Notes: generated from the letters alone by a model not told the origin. 64,000 nt of DNA from Mucilaginibacter sp. JRF (GCF_015223065.1 NZ_JADFBY010000001.1:1116001-1180000), one strand, 5' to 3'. Shown: positions 40,306-50,434, counted from the stretch's first letter. Made by a program: numbers and translations.

Positions 40306-42261
40306 TTACATTTTTATAATGGTGAACTCGGTGCGGCGGTTCAGTTGATGATCAACCTCGCTGCATTTCACTCCATTGGCACAGCGGTTAAGCAAGCGTG
40401 TTTCGCCATAGCCACGTGCTATTATCCGACCCTCGTCAATATTGCCTTTATCCAATATATAATCAACTGCTGCATTGGCACGTTTGCGCGACAGATCCAT
40501 ATTATAATCATCATCACCACGACTATCGGTATGCGAGCCCAATTCTATTTGTATGGTTGGGTTTTCCTGTAATATCTTGATCAGCTTATCCAGCTCAACA
40601 GCTGCATCCGGCCTTATCTCCCAACGGTCAAAATCGTAATAGATATTTTCCAGCCTGATAGCTTTGTTCAGTACAATCCTATCCAGGTAAAGATCTTTCT
40701 TTAAGGTTTGCGAAGTGGTTAAACCACGGGTGGTAATCTGTTGGTTGTCGCTCAGATAACCTTGCTTTTCTCCACGTAAATTATAGTTGCTGTTTTGCTT
40801 GATGCCGAAGCTGTAAAAACCCGTGTTGCTGGTAATAACAATAGCACCGCCACTTAAGCCAACTTTAGCATTGTACAGTGGTTGGCGGGTACCCTTTTCG
40901 TAAACTATACCTTCAAGGCGTAAATTAAGCTCGGGCTGTTGCACAAAGCTGTAAATATCATCGCTACCCACACCGCCCAAGCGGTTTGATGATAAATACC
41001 CTGTGCGGCCGTTAAGCAGCACATACGAAAAATCATCACGAGGTGAGTTGGTAGGATATTGCAGGTTTTCAGCTTTGGCAAATGTAAAATCACCTGACTT
41101 AAGCGCTCGGTATACATCAAGTCCGCCCATGCCTATCAACCCATCAGTTGAGAAATAAAGGTTACCCTCACCATCAATAAACGGCGTACGTTCGCTACCG
41201 GCGGTGTTCACACTTTGCAGGTTTACAGGCAATTGCCAGGCTCCGTTTTCATCCTTAACACAATAATAAATATCGGTCGCTCCGGCACCGCCCGGCATGT
41301 CCGACACGAAATACAGAGTATTGCCATCTGCGGAAATGAACGGGTCGCCTACTGAATATTTTTTCTCGTTATTGAATTTAAATGCTACAGGTTTCGTCCA
41401 GTTACCGGCACCATCTTTTTTGCTCGAATATATTTCAAGCTTGAAGGTTTTAATTCCTGACAGGTCCTTATTCCAGTTTCGCGGTACACGGGTAATAGTA
41501 AAATACATCTCGTTACCATCAGCGGTGAACGAAGCCGGGCCGGTATGATAAGCGATATTATTTACTATCGGGAATAAGCGCCCGCTATCAGCAGTTGCTG
41601 ATTCGTACAGGTGCAGGTAGCTGTTACCTGTCCATCCATAAGTTTTTTTATTAGGAGCCTTAGCACCATCAAACTTAAAGAAAGGCTCATCATTACGGAT
41701 GGTGTTACGGCTAAAACGGCTCTCCCTGTCTGATACAAAAACCAGCTGACCATTCAAAGTACGCGCACCCCAATCAGAATAAGAACTATTCAACAACTGC
41801 TCGTTTTTAACCTGTACCGCTGTTGGATTCTTCATCCACTTCAACGCCGAATCGCACGACTCGGTCCAGAATTTGAGCTGTGTTTTATCAACTACTTTGT
41901 CTGATGAATAATACTTACCAAACTGTCTTTTGGCTTCGGCATACTTGCCATTGTTCTTTAACACCTCGGCATAACGATAAATGTTGGCATTATTACTTTC
42001 GGGTATCAATACCGTTTTTTCATACCATATCTCTGCTTCGGGATAATCGTGCATCATGCGGTATGAATTGGCCAAGCGCTCAACTATGTGCAGTGATGAT
42101 GAATCGCGCTTGTAAGCATTCAGATACAGTTCTGCCGCTTTTTTGTAATTATAGAGGTTATATTGATCATCAGCCTGCTTAAGCGCACTTTGCGCACTGG
42201 CAGCCTCAACACTAAAAAGCAGCGTTGCAAAAAGTCCGATCTTAATTAATGTTCTTTTCAT
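40306..42261 (-). CDS. TPR - PD40 propeller - OmpA peptidoglycan-binding protein (type IX-associated)
   Basis: The 651-residue exported protein starts with a signal (ending ASAQ). N-terminal TPR repeats follow (about 27-140). Then come WD40-like PD40 beta-propeller repeats (about 160-430; GNEMYFTITRV, GNTLYFVSDMPGGAGATDIYYC, GNLYFSTDGLIGMGGLDVYRA), a carboxypeptidase regulatory-like fold (about 440-520) and a C-terminal OmpA domain (about 535-650) with YYDFDRWEIRPDAAVELDKL and HTDSRGDDDYNMDLSRKRANA. This layout matches the PorE/OmpA partner often found with PorP/SprF and large type IX substrates. It is last in the three-gene operon. Confidence 0.9.
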   Translation of the reverse strand: MKRTLIKIGLFATLLFSVEAASAQSALKQADDQYNLYNYKKAAELYLNAYKRDSSSLHIVERLANSYRMMHDYPEAEIWYEKTVLIPESNNANIYRYAEVLKNNGKYAEAKRQFGKYYSSDKVVDKTQLKFWTESCDSALKWMKNPTAVQVKNEQLLNSSYSDWGARTLNGQLVFVSDRESRFSRNTIRNDEPFFKFDGAKAPNKKTYGWTGNSYLHLYESATADSGRLFPIVNNIAYHTGPASFTADGNEMYFTITRVPRNWNKDLSGIKTFKLEIYSSKKDGAGNWTKPVAFKFNNEKKYSVGDPFISADGNTLYFVSDMPGGAGATDIYYCVKDENGAWQLPVNLQSVNTAGSERTPFIDGEGNLYFSTDGLIGMGGLDVYRALKSGDFTFAKAENLQYPTNSPRDDFSYVLLNGRTGYLSSNRLGGVGSDDIYSFVQQPELNLRLEGIVYEKGTRQPLYNAKVGLSGGAIVITSNTGFYSFGIKQNSNYNLRGEKQGYLSDNQQITTRGLTTSQTLKKDLYLDRIVLNKAIRLENIYYDFDRWEIRPDAAVELDKLIKILQENPTIQIELGSHTDSRGDDDYNMDLSRKRANAAVDYILDKGNIDEGRIIARGYGETRLLNRCANGVKCSEVDHQLNRRTEFTIIKM

Positions 42262-42267
42262 CTGCTT

Positions 42268-43233
42268 TTAGAAATATCTTGGCGTTAACATTCTGCTTTG
42301 TTTGGTTTTGAAGTAGATACCAATAGATATCTCATGCGTGCCACCATCGTAACCACGCAGCGGGCCGATAGAAAAATCGTAACCGTAACCTATACGTAAA
42401 TACGGGTTCGGGAAAAATTCGGCAGCAGCAGTGATGGAGTTCAACGGTGTCAGATCATTTTGCAGATAGCTTTTATCATACAACTTTACCGCGGTACGGT
42501 ATGATCCACCCAGCCAAAGTTTTTCGCCAAGCAACACAAAGGCATTAATATCTAAACTTGTAGGGCCACCACGATCATCCTTTAATAAAAAGCTTGGCTT
42601 CAGCATTACATCCTGGCTTAACGGGAAAAGCATACCACCCGTCAAGTAATAGTGTGCTTTAGGCTGCGCGATGTAACCATCCTTACGCACATTAATATGC
42701 TGAGCTATGAGGTTATCGGCCGATAGACCCGCGTAAAATTTGTTGTCAGAATAGTAAACACCTAAACGGGCATCGGGTACAATGGTACTTTGCGTACCGG
42801 TAAACATATCAGGTTCGGGATCGTTCGGGTCAAGTTTTGAGCCGTTCATGCCTAACTGCATAAAGCCGGCGCCTAAACCAAATGCTAACCGTGAACTGCC
42901 ATCCTCGTTCATGCGCAAGCGGTAAGCATAGTTAGCGTAGGCTGACAGATACTCCTGCGCGCCCAGTTTATCACTCGCTACCTGGAAGGCAAAACCCACA
43001 TTGCCGTTATTGGCCGTAGCATCAACCGCTAACGACATACTGCGCGGCGAACCCTCAACCCCGGTCCACTGCGAACGGTAATAAGCATGCAGGTTCAATA
43101 TCTCCTTATAACCCGCATAAGCCGGATTTATATAAACACCATTGAACATATACTGACTCTGCTGTGCATCCTGCTGGGCATACACTAAGCCGGTATTGAT
43201 AAGTAGTAATAATATCGTTAAAAATCTTTTCAT
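42268..43233 (-). CDS. PorP/SprF family type IX secretion membrane protein
   Basis: The 321-residue outer-membrane beta-barrel protein has a signal ending VYAQ. PorP/SprF features follow: SQYMFNGVYINPAYAGYKEILNLHAYYRSQWTGVEGSPRSMSLA, a conserved GFAFQVASDKLGAQEYLSAYANYAYRLR, LSADNLIAQH and a final RIGYGYDFSIGPLRGYDGGTHEISIGI. Each large surface adhesin with a type B sorting domain typically has its own PorP/SprF partner, and here the adhesin gene is immediately upstream. A short hairpin (GCCAC-4-GTGGC, 43249-43262) lies in the gap. Confidence 0.93.
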   Translation of the reverse strand: MKRFLTILLLLINTGLVYAQQDAQQSQYMFNGVYINPAYAGYKEILNLHAYYRSQWTGVEGSPRSMSLAVDATANNGNVGFAFQVASDKLGAQEYLSAYANYAYRLRMNEDGSSRLAFGLGAGFMQLGMNGSKLDPNDPEPDMFTGTQSTIVPDARLGVYYSDNKFYAGLSADNLIAQHINVRKDGYIAQPKAHYYLTGGMLFPLSQDVMLKPSFLLKDDRGGPTSLDINAFVLLGEKLWLGGSYRTAVKLYDKSYLQNDLTPLNSITAAAEFFPNPYLRIGYGYDFSIGPLRGYDGGTHEISIGIYFKTKQSRMLTPRYF

Positions 43234-43278
43234 GTTGTCTTCTTCACCGCCACATAAGTGGCAGATATATCAATCAGC

Positions 43279-46200
43279 TTATTTCTTTAAACTCCTCATT
43301 AATGTAACATAGCCTTTGTATACATTCCACTTACCCTGGCTATCTAATACACGTAGTATGTAGTAATAAGTACCCTCGTTTAAGCCGGTACCTGCCCAGG
43401 TATTTTGATAATTGGTGGCTTTATATACCTCGTTACCCCAACGGTTAATTATTGATAGTTTGGTTTGGCTGTATTGTTCAATGCCACGTATCTCAAATAC
43501 ATCGTTAATACCATCGCCGTTAGGTGTAAACAGGGTTGGTATTTTAAACGGCGCGTTGGCATTTATGGTCAGGTTAACTGTAGCCGGGTTAGTGTAGTAA
43601 CCATACAGATCTTTTATCCTGTAAGTAAATGAGTCGGTACCAGTATAACCATCATTTGGCGTGTAGGTTACCGTACCATCAGCGCCTACCTGTACCGTAC
43701 CATGCAATGGCTGGGTAAGTATCTCGATTGATTGCTGATCGAAGCTTGAATTGCCCGGCAGGTCATTGCGGTCAACATCAATAGTAACCGGTACATTCCT
43801 TTGTGTCGAAGCATTATCATTAACCGCTATCGGAGCCGGATCAACCGGAACTACAACACTCGCGTTATCGGTTATTACATTACCTACCGGATCTGTACTG
43901 TTAACTGACGCGTTGTTAGTTACGCTACCGGCATTCTTATCAGCCTGTGTAAGTGTATACCTGAAGGTAAGCGTTGCCGTTCCGCCGGGAATCAATCCGC
44001 CGGTAGGTATGGTAACCGCCGTATTGGTAAGCCCAAGGTTGGTATCTGTAAGCGTTACATTGGTTAATGTTGCGTTACCGGTGTTGGTGATGGTAAACGT
44101 ATAAGTAATGTAGTTGGCAGTGAAAACACCTGTTTTATCTAAAGTGATGCCACCTATCGGGTTAATTTCAACAATGGTAGGGTCATCAGCCGCTGGTGTC
44201 GTCGGGTCGTCTGATTGATTATCGCTAACTGTTCTGCCTGTTTGGTCGGTACCACTTACACTTGCCTGGTTACTGTAACGGCGGTTGTTTACATCAACCT
44301 GGGTAAGCGTATGCCTTGCTGTAACCGTGCGCGATGCACCTGCCGCTAAAGTAGGTATAGTTGCCGGTGATATGCTGCCTGCATCGGCACCCACATCTGT
44401 AACTACAAGGTTAGTAAGCGGTGTTTGGCCTGTGTTGGTTACCACTAAGGTATAGTTGATCACATCGCCCGCCTTGGTGCCTGTATTGTTGGCACGCTTG
44501 GTCAGGTTAACTGATGTTGAGTAGATGGTAATGGTTACGGTAACCGGATCAGACACCACACCATCAGCCGTGGTAAGCGTGTAGGTATAGGTATCAACAC
44601 CCGTATAGCCCGATACCGGAGAATAAACAACCTGCCCCTGCGCATTAACAGTTGTTACACCATGCTGACCGGCAGTGCTGGTGACCGTTGTACCCGTGCC
44701 GCTTGCACCATCGTTAGATTTTACGGTTGTAGTAACCGGAGTGTTTACCGGGGTAATATCAACATCGCTAATCGGTACCGGTTTTACTGTAACATAAACG
44801 GTTATAGGCGCCGATGTAATACCATCACGGGTTAGTGTATAGGTATAAGTATCACGGCCTATATATCCGGTTGCCGGGGTGTAAGTAACATTGCCTTGCG
44901 CATCAACTGTTGTGGTGCCATGCGTACCCGCTGTTGGGGTAACAGTAGCACCGGTAGCCGCCGAACCATCATTAGCCTTAACATTGGTGGGTATAGGCGT
45001 GTTTATATTAGTTATCGCAATATCATCAGCGCCATCCGGAGTAATATTGATAGTTACCGTGATAGGGTCAGATGCTATGCCGTCTGTTGTAGTTAGTATA
45101 TAAGTATAGGTATCAGTACCCGCGAAGCCGGCCTGTGGCGTGTAAGTAACCGCACCCTGTGCGTTAACCGTAGTAGTACCACGTGTGCCGTTGGTAGCTG
45201 TAATTATAGTTGCTACAGCATCATCGCCATCATTAGCTTTAACTATTGTGGTTACCGGTGTGCCGATGGCTGTGTTATCAGTATCGTTTACGCCTGTAGG
45301 TTTCACGGTGATTGATATTAAGGCCGGTAAGCTTTCTGACCCGTAATTATCCTTAATAGTATAATTTAACGGAATGGCCTTACCTGCGAAAGACGCTACC
45401 GGGGTAAAGGTTACAGCGCCTGTTGTAACGTTTACAACATACGTGCCCTGTCCTGATACGGTAACAGTGCGTTTCTTAGTATTATCTATCGGATCGACCA
45501 GAAAAACCTGAGTGGGGTCAATGGTACCATCAGCATCCGTATCATTACTCGGGATATTGAGCGTGATCGCTACACCAGCGGTAGTGGTTCCGGCATCAGC
45601 TACAGCTACCGGTATTTGATTGATGCCAAAATTAACTCCACTAATATTAAGACTTGTGCCAGGCGTAGTAACATTTACTTGCAGGTTTGGCGTACCTGTT
45701 TCAATACCTGATCCGCTGGTGTTGTTGGTACCATAGGCTTCGCCGGATGGTTTCCAGTTTGCAGGTAAGTTAGCTGCAACAGCAGTTAGCGTAGCCCCCG
45801 AATCAACATTATTGGTTGATATGGCCACTATGTAAGCGCCATTATTATTATTACTAAGCGAATAAGCTCCGTTAGTGCCTACAGCAACTTTTTGTACCAC
45901 TGTACCTGCATTTCTGTTAACCAGGTAAGCATACAATGGCGAGCCGGAAACCTGCTGTAAGGGATTGCCCGATATCTGCCCGTTATTGCCACCATTGCCA
46001 TCGTTAAATACTGTACCTGAGATGGAAATACCTGTAATATCCTGCAACCTGTAATCCTCAGTTTCACCATCGGCAGCGAATGAGGTGCTGCGTTCGTCAA
46101 CCGGTGTTGAGGTATCATCTATTAACTCAGTGGTAGTTATACGCATACGGGCATACAGCAAACCAACCCTGATTATACCAGCGAATTGCGAATTAGGGAA

Positions 46201-47424
46201 TGTTATGGTAAGTGTTTGGTTATTGGTATTTGCCGGCACATTGGCACTCACCATTTCATTAGGTTCAAAAATACCGTTGCCATTAAAATCAAGCCATACA
46301 CGTAAGGTAGCAGCTACAGATTTCCGGTTAGTTACCGGTACGCTGAAAACGATATTTCCAGCCTGATTTACCTTTACAGCCGGTAAGTTAGCCGGAGTTA
46401 TGGTGTTTTCATCGTTATTACCGGTTGCATCATCGCTATCAGCATTTACGGTGCCTTTAGGTTCACCATCGGGGTCAACATTATCTTCACCTATAAATAC
46501 GGTTGCTTTGGCAACTAAGGGCGTGGTTGGATAATTCACCACAGCGAACGTACCATCACCATCAAAATAGTTAGTTATTTGAAAATCATCCATATAATGG
46601 CCGGTATTACCATATTTCAACGGATCATCACCAAGGTCAAACGGAAGTACAAAACCAATGGCCATAGCTGTTAAACCGGAGCCCTTCATACTTACATTGG
46701 TAAGATTGCGAGCGCCACGTGCAAACATTACGGCCTGTACACCAAAGTTACCTGGCGCCAGGTTAGCGAATAACCTGAACGAACGACCACTATTACTCAA
46801 CTGCAATTTGTACTCGTTATCGGCCGCGTTACTTTGCGTACGTTTATTCAATAATTGCCAGGCTATAGGATTTGGTGTGTTAGCCGAGATATATTCACCG
46901 CCCGCGTCAATTGATTCGGCGTCGGCAATGATCATACCCGGGTAAACAACATCAGTCCAAGTACCATTTATTAGTATAAATACCTTAATATCGATATCAA
47001 AAGTAGCAGTACCACCGTATGGTGTTACTATAGCTGAGGCAGCCACACCACGTGAATTGGGCTTAGGCTGATTATTGCCCGAATACATCAGATCGAGCCC
47101 GTCGCTGGCATAGCTACCCGGAGTATATGACTGCATAGGCTGGCTATCAGTAGTAGTAAGGTTACTGATGGTAGCCCTGATCTGTACGGTTGGCGAAAAC
47201 TGCCAAACGTAATTACCAGCCAGTATATGCTGAGCATCGGCACCGGTAGGTGCAGTAACTAAAGTACTGCCGGTCTGGGTTCTGTCCCAGGTAAGCCAAT
47301 AAACTGAATTAACAAGATTTGTACCTGCCTCTCCACCAATAGCATATTGCGCACGCGCGTCAACACTACAAAAAAATATAGCTACAAGGAATAAGAATAT
47401 CTTGAATGTGTATAATTTTCTCAT
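43279..47424 (-). CDS. Large multidomain adhesin with type B type-IX sorting domain
   Basis: This 1381-residue cell-surface protein has a signal peptide (about 1-25). Its domains are: an N-terminal beta-rich region (about 30-300); a GEVED-like domain (about 360-460, VWLDFNGNGIFEPNE); an SdrD-B-like segment (about 465-530); a CshA/Ig-type segment (about 605-708); three tandem repeats of about 85 residues (about 712-796, 801-882 and 888-968), each with VKANDG, GTTTV-AQG and DTYTYTLT; two DUF11 domains (about 970-1085 and 1090-1195); a cadherin-like domain (about 1198-1288, TVTYTPNDGYTGTDSFTYRI); and a C-terminal gliding-type/CHU_C domain (about 1294-1381, FTPNGDGINDVFEIRGIE ... NRWGNEVYKATNYQNTWAG). 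It is secreted by the type IX system and sits directly upstream of its probable PorP/SprF partner. Confidence 0.93.
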   Translation of the reverse strand: MRKLYTFKIFLFLVAIFFCSVDARAQYAIGGEAGTNLVNSVYWLTWDRTQTGSTLVTAPTGADAQHILAGNYVWQFSPTVQIRATISNLTTTDSQPMQSYTPGSYASDGLDLMYSGNNQPKPNSRGVAASAIVTPYGGTATFDIDIKVFILINGTWTDVVYPGMIIADAESIDAGGEYISANTPNPIAWQLLNKRTQSNAADNEYKLQLSNSGRSFRLFANLAPGNFGVQAVMFARGARNLTNVSMKGSGLTAMAIGFVLPFDLGDDPLKYGNTGHYMDDFQITNYFDGDGTFAVVNYPTTPLVAKATVFIGEDNVDPDGEPKGTVNADSDDATGNNDENTITPANLPAVKVNQAGNIVFSVPVTNRKSVAATLRVWLDFNGNGIFEPNEMVSANVPANTNNQTLTITFPNSQFAGIIRVGLLYARMRITTTELIDDTSTPVDERSTSFAADGETEDYRLQDITGISISGTVFNDGNGGNNGQISGNPLQQVSGSPLYAYLVNRNAGTVVQKVAVGTNGAYSLSNNNNGAYIVAISTNNVDSGATLTAVAANLPANWKPSGEAYGTNNTSGSGIETGTPNLQVNVTTPGTSLNISGVNFGINQIPVAVADAGTTTAGVAITLNIPSNDTDADGTIDPTQVFLVDPIDNTKKRTVTVSGQGTYVVNVTTGAVTFTPVASFAGKAIPLNYTIKDNYGSESLPALISITVKPTGVNDTDNTAIGTPVTTIVKANDGDDAVATIITATNGTRGTTTVNAQGAVTYTPQAGFAGTDTYTYILTTTDGIASDPITVTINITPDGADDIAITNINTPIPTNVKANDGSAATGATVTPTAGTHGTTTVDAQGNVTYTPATGYIGRDTYTYTLTRDGITSAPITVYVTVKPVPISDVDITPVNTPVTTTVKSNDGASGTGTTVTSTAGQHGVTTVNAQGQVVYSPVSGYTGVDTYTYTLTTADGVVSDPVTVTITIYSTSVNLTKRANNTGTKAGDVINYTLVVTNTGQTPLTNLVVTDVGADAGSISPATIPTLAAGASRTVTARHTLTQVDVNNRRYSNQASVSGTDQTGRTVSDNQSDDPTTPAADDPTIVEINPIGGITLDKTGVFTANYITYTFTITNTGNATLTNVTLTDTNLGLTNTAVTIPTGGLIPGGTATLTFRYTLTQADKNAGSVTNNASVNSTDPVGNVITDNASVVVPVDPAPIAVNDNASTQRNVPVTIDVDRNDLPGNSSFDQQSIEILTQPLHGTVQVGADGTVTYTPNDGYTGTDSFTYRIKDLYGYYTNPATVNLTINANAPFKIPTLFTPNGDGINDVFEIRGIEQYSQTKLSIINRWGNEVYKATNYQNTWAGTGLNEGTYYYILRVLDSQGKWNVYKGYVTLMRSLKK

Positions 47425-47664
47425 GAATGGGCGTTAAAGATGAATGGCTTTGAAGCGTTTTGCGGGAAAAACAACATATAAATTATAGAAAAAAACGGTT
47501 CAATATAGAACAAATAAATACGGCTCGGAAGAAAAGCATCCCCAAATAGTATCATTGAGTTAAAATTTTATCGAGTAGATAGAACCTTATACTAATATGC
47601 ACATAAAATGGTTACACACTACATGCCACAATATATGTGCACTATTTCACATAATCAATATTTA

Positions 47665-48750
47665 TTACCATTTAATGGTTTTTTCGATGAAGCTTATCAG
47701 CTGATCGGCCATAGCTTGTTGCTCGGCAGGGTTAGGGTGCCCCGGTGTTTTTTTGTATGGAAAAAAGCAGGTGTAAACTTTTTTGTCATTGATAGCCTCC
47801 GCTGCTTTTTTTATATATCCCGGCCATGGCGAACCATCCCTTGTTGCATCCATATTACCAAGGGCGCAAATAATATCAGCCTTTGGATATTTGGCACGTA
47901 CCGATTTTAAGAAATCAAGGTAAGCCGTAGTGATCTGTTCGGGTGTCGGCGCTGTAGTACCGAAGCGAGATATGAACTCCTTATGTTCAGGTCGCTGTGT
48001 AAGCCACGAATCATTTTGAAAAAGATTGATGATCACCAGATCAGGCGTGTATTTTGAAAAATCCCATTTTACTGCGGCATCATTGGCATACAAACGATCA
48101 TACATCTCCGGCATGACCAACGGGAACCAGCTTATGGTAATACCTATGCCGCTTTTGGATGTACTATAATAATCGGCATTAAAATGACGGGCTGTTATGG
48201 CAGCATAGCTGATATAACCATTTTCATAAGGAGCGGTGCCCCTATCCTGCCCTGTTGAATCCTCTACCGCGTAACCACAGGTAATAGAGTTACCAAACAC
48301 TTCTATCTTGCGTTTTTTAGATTTCGGAGCAGCTAATACTAATGTACCCTTATCAAACGAGAACTGATACAACCAGGTGCGCCCCATTGACCATTCGGTA
48401 CGTTTAAACAATTCCAGATCGTGCTTAATGTTTGGCAGATCAGCAGCGAGTATATATTCCTTTTTACCTTTTTCGGGATGCAGAACAGAGGTTATTTTAC
48501 CATCAATAATTACGTTGTAGAAATTATCGCCCGCCTCATCATTTAAAAGTACTTTAACACCGGTACCTTTAAAGTTCAGCTTTACGGTGGTTGCCGTCCA
48601 CGATAGCATGGTATTGCTATCGGTAACCGCTACCCTGCCGGTATAAAGTATATGCGGATCGTTATTCTTGATAACTACATCCTGCGCTAAACATGATACG
48701 GTAGTAACGGCAAATACCGTGGCGATAAAGTACTGGTAAAATTTGTTCAT
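47665..48750 (-). CDS. SGNH-fold CE2-like acetyl esterase, exported
   Basis: The 361-residue protein has a signal (about 1-22, ending CLAQ), an N-terminal beta-sandwich (about 25-145) and a C-terminal SGNH hydrolase domain, the CE2 carbohydrate-esterase layout. Ser155 lies in FGNSITCGYA (GNSIT instead of the more usual GDSIT). Other blocks are Gly201, Asn246 in LFQND, and His338 in TPGHPNP. Such enzymes deacetylate xylan or other acetylated glycans, which fits the xylose locus in the genome. I place the start at the ATG at 48750 for the signal peptide; in-frame ATG and GTG codons lie 11 and 12 codons upstream within a long inverted repeat. Confidence 0.87.
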   Translation of the reverse strand: MNKFYQYFIATVFAVTTVSCLAQDVVIKNNDPHILYTGRVAVTDSNTMLSWTATTVKLNFKGTGVKVLLNDEAGDNFYNVIIDGKITSVLHPEKGKKEYILAADLPNIKHDLELFKRTEWSMGRTWLYQFSFDKGTLVLAAPKSKKRKIEVFGNSITCGYAVEDSTGQDRGTAPYENGYISYAAITARHFNADYYSTSKSGIGITISWFPLVMPEMYDRLYANDAAVKWDFSKYTPDLVIINLFQNDSWLTQRPEHKEFISRFGTTAPTPEQITTAYLDFLKSVRAKYPKADIICALGNMDATRDGSPWPGYIKKAAEAINDKKVYTCFFPYKKTPGHPNPAEQQAMADQLISFIEKTIKW

Positions 48751-48752
48751 AG

Positions 48753-48791
48753 TATTTGTGATGCCATACTGGTTGTACGGCATCACAAATA
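48753..48791 (-). promoter_or_regulatory. 13-bp perfect inverted repeat abutting the esterase start codon
   Basis: TATTTGTGATGCC (48753-48765) and GGCATCACAAATA (48779-48791) are exact inverted copies with a 13-nt loop. On the minus strand the stem ends two bases before ATG (48750). Two earlier in-frame starts, GTG and ATG, lie in the stem. It could also end the upstream efflux operon transcript, but no T-run follows. Confidence 0.75.
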
Positions 48792-48832
48792 TAATTCACA
48801 GGTTAGATTTATCGGCGCTTAAAACAACAACA

Positions 48833-50434
48833 TTATATGCCTGCCGATGCCGGTTCGGCTTGTTTTACGTTGATAGTGGTTCGGTTTACGTACGGATAAA
48901 TAGCAATGAAAATAAGTACCGCCAATACCAGGCAACTTAACCATTGATAGTATTCCATCGCTGTTCTGATCTGCATTTGTACGTTCATACTTTTATATAA
49001 GATAGCATTAGCCGCCTGACCGGCACGGTCGGCAGATAATCCTCGTGCTTGCACCGCATTGGTATAAGCCGCGATGCGCTGACCAACATTTACGTTACCG
49101 GCTTCAATACCTTGCAAAAAGCGATTGTAATGTTGATTTTTACCATAATCGGTATAAATATTTATTAAGGCTATACTTGTACAAAACCCGGCAAACCGTA
49201 TCAGTACCCCTGTGCCCGAAGCATCCTTAGCCAGTTTTTTGGGTACTGATGATACCATGAACAGTATAATAGGCACCATCAGTATACCGGCACCAAAGCC
49301 ATGCAATAACAGCGGAATAATAAATTCGCTGGTATTGGCCTGCGTTGTAAAGAGTGTCATCATCCATAACTGGAAAGTCAGCAGCATTACAAAACCCACC
49401 ATCCATACAAAGCGGATGTTAAGTTTCATTAATGTAAGTCGGGATGATACCAATACGCCCAAAATCACCCCGATAATATTACTGATTAGCATATAACCTG
49501 TATGTTGCGGATCAAGCCCCAACACCCCGGCAAAATAACCCGTTGTTACATTAAGCGCGCCACGACACAGGTATAATACGAACAACAGTATTACCCCTGC
49601 CCAATAGTTTTTGTATTTGAATATGTTTAATGACAGATAAGGCCTGTACAAACTACGTTGCCTGAATCCATAAACTATAAAAATAAATATGGACATAAGC
49701 ACAGCCATGCTGATCAATTTATCATGAAACCAATAGCGTTGCTGCCCATAAATAAGCACAAAACCGGTTAATGCAATAGCTGCCGCGTACAACACAAAGC
49801 TCACCCAATCTAAGCCATAAAGTGGTATGCGCTTCTGTAATCTCACATTGTTAAGGATGAAGTACAGCGCTATGGTTCCGGGTAAGTATAAAAATATGAC
49901 GCATTTATACAGCACATTATAGTCCGCAGCATCAATAACTGGGGCTGATATAAGTGTTGTAAACTGCGCGATCAGTTGCAAAACGCCATAAAATACAGAA
50001 TAGCCTATCTCCCTCGCCCTTTCACTTTTTAAACGACTGAATATTAAACTAATACTGATACTTGTACAAGCGCAACTACCCAGGCCCTGTATAAACCTGA
50101 ATATAAATAACACTATAATATTATGCGTACTGTAGCATATATATGATGTAACGATTTCGACCAGGGTACTTATGATCAGATAGGTTTTTACATCGATATA
50201 ACTAAATATGCGTGTTTCAAAACTGTAAAAGCTTGCCACCGCCGCATAAAATAGTATCATGGAATACTGCACATCGGTAGGTTCAATGCCATAAAAACCG
50301 GCTGCGGCACTGCTGTTGGCCATTGACAGGCCGAACAATCCTAACGATGGCAGCATTACCAGAAATATCAGTCCGCGGGCACCCCATTCAGGCACCCACG
50401 ATTTAAATACCTGCTGATTACCCTCTGCTGCCAT
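48833..50434 (-). CDS. MFS multidrug transporter, DHA2-like
   Basis: About 533 residues with some 12 to 14 membrane segments (for example residues about 22-42, 54-72 and 83-105). It shows MFS features such as SLISLIFSRLKSERAREIGYSVFYGVLQ-type loop residues (read here as SISLIFSRLKSERAREIGYS), GVLIRFAGFCTSIALINIYTDY and a long C-terminal helix. It follows HlyD with a 17-base overlap if the ATG at 50434 is used; an ATG at 50455 is possible. With HlyD and TolC it forms a tripartite efflux pump. Substrate unknown. Confidence 0.88.
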   Translation of the reverse strand: MAAEGNQQVFKSWVPEWGARGLIFLVMLPSLGLFGLSMANSSAAAGFYGIEPTDVQYSMILFYAAVASFYSFETRIFSYIDVKTYLIISTLVEIVTSYICYSTHNIIVLFIFRFIQGLGSCACTSISISLIFSRLKSERAREIGYSVFYGVLQLIAQFTTLISAPVIDAADYNVLYKCVIFLYLPGTIALYFILNNVRLQKRIPLYGLDWVSFVLYAAAIALTGFVLIYGQQRYWFHDKLISMAVLMSIFIFIVYGFRQRSLYRPYLSLNIFKYKNYWAGVILLFVLYLCRGALNVTTGYFAGVLGLDPQHTGYMLISNIIGVILGVLVSSRLTLMKLNIRFVWMVGFVMLLTFQLWMMTLFTTQANTSEFIIPLLLHGFGAGILMVPIILFMVSSVPKKLAKDASGTGVLIRFAGFCTSIALINIYTDYGKNQHYNRFLQGIEAGNVNVGQRIAAYTNAVQARGLSADRAGQAANAILYKSMNVQMQIRTAMEYYQWLSCLVLAVLIFIAIYPYVNRTTINVKQAEPASAGI

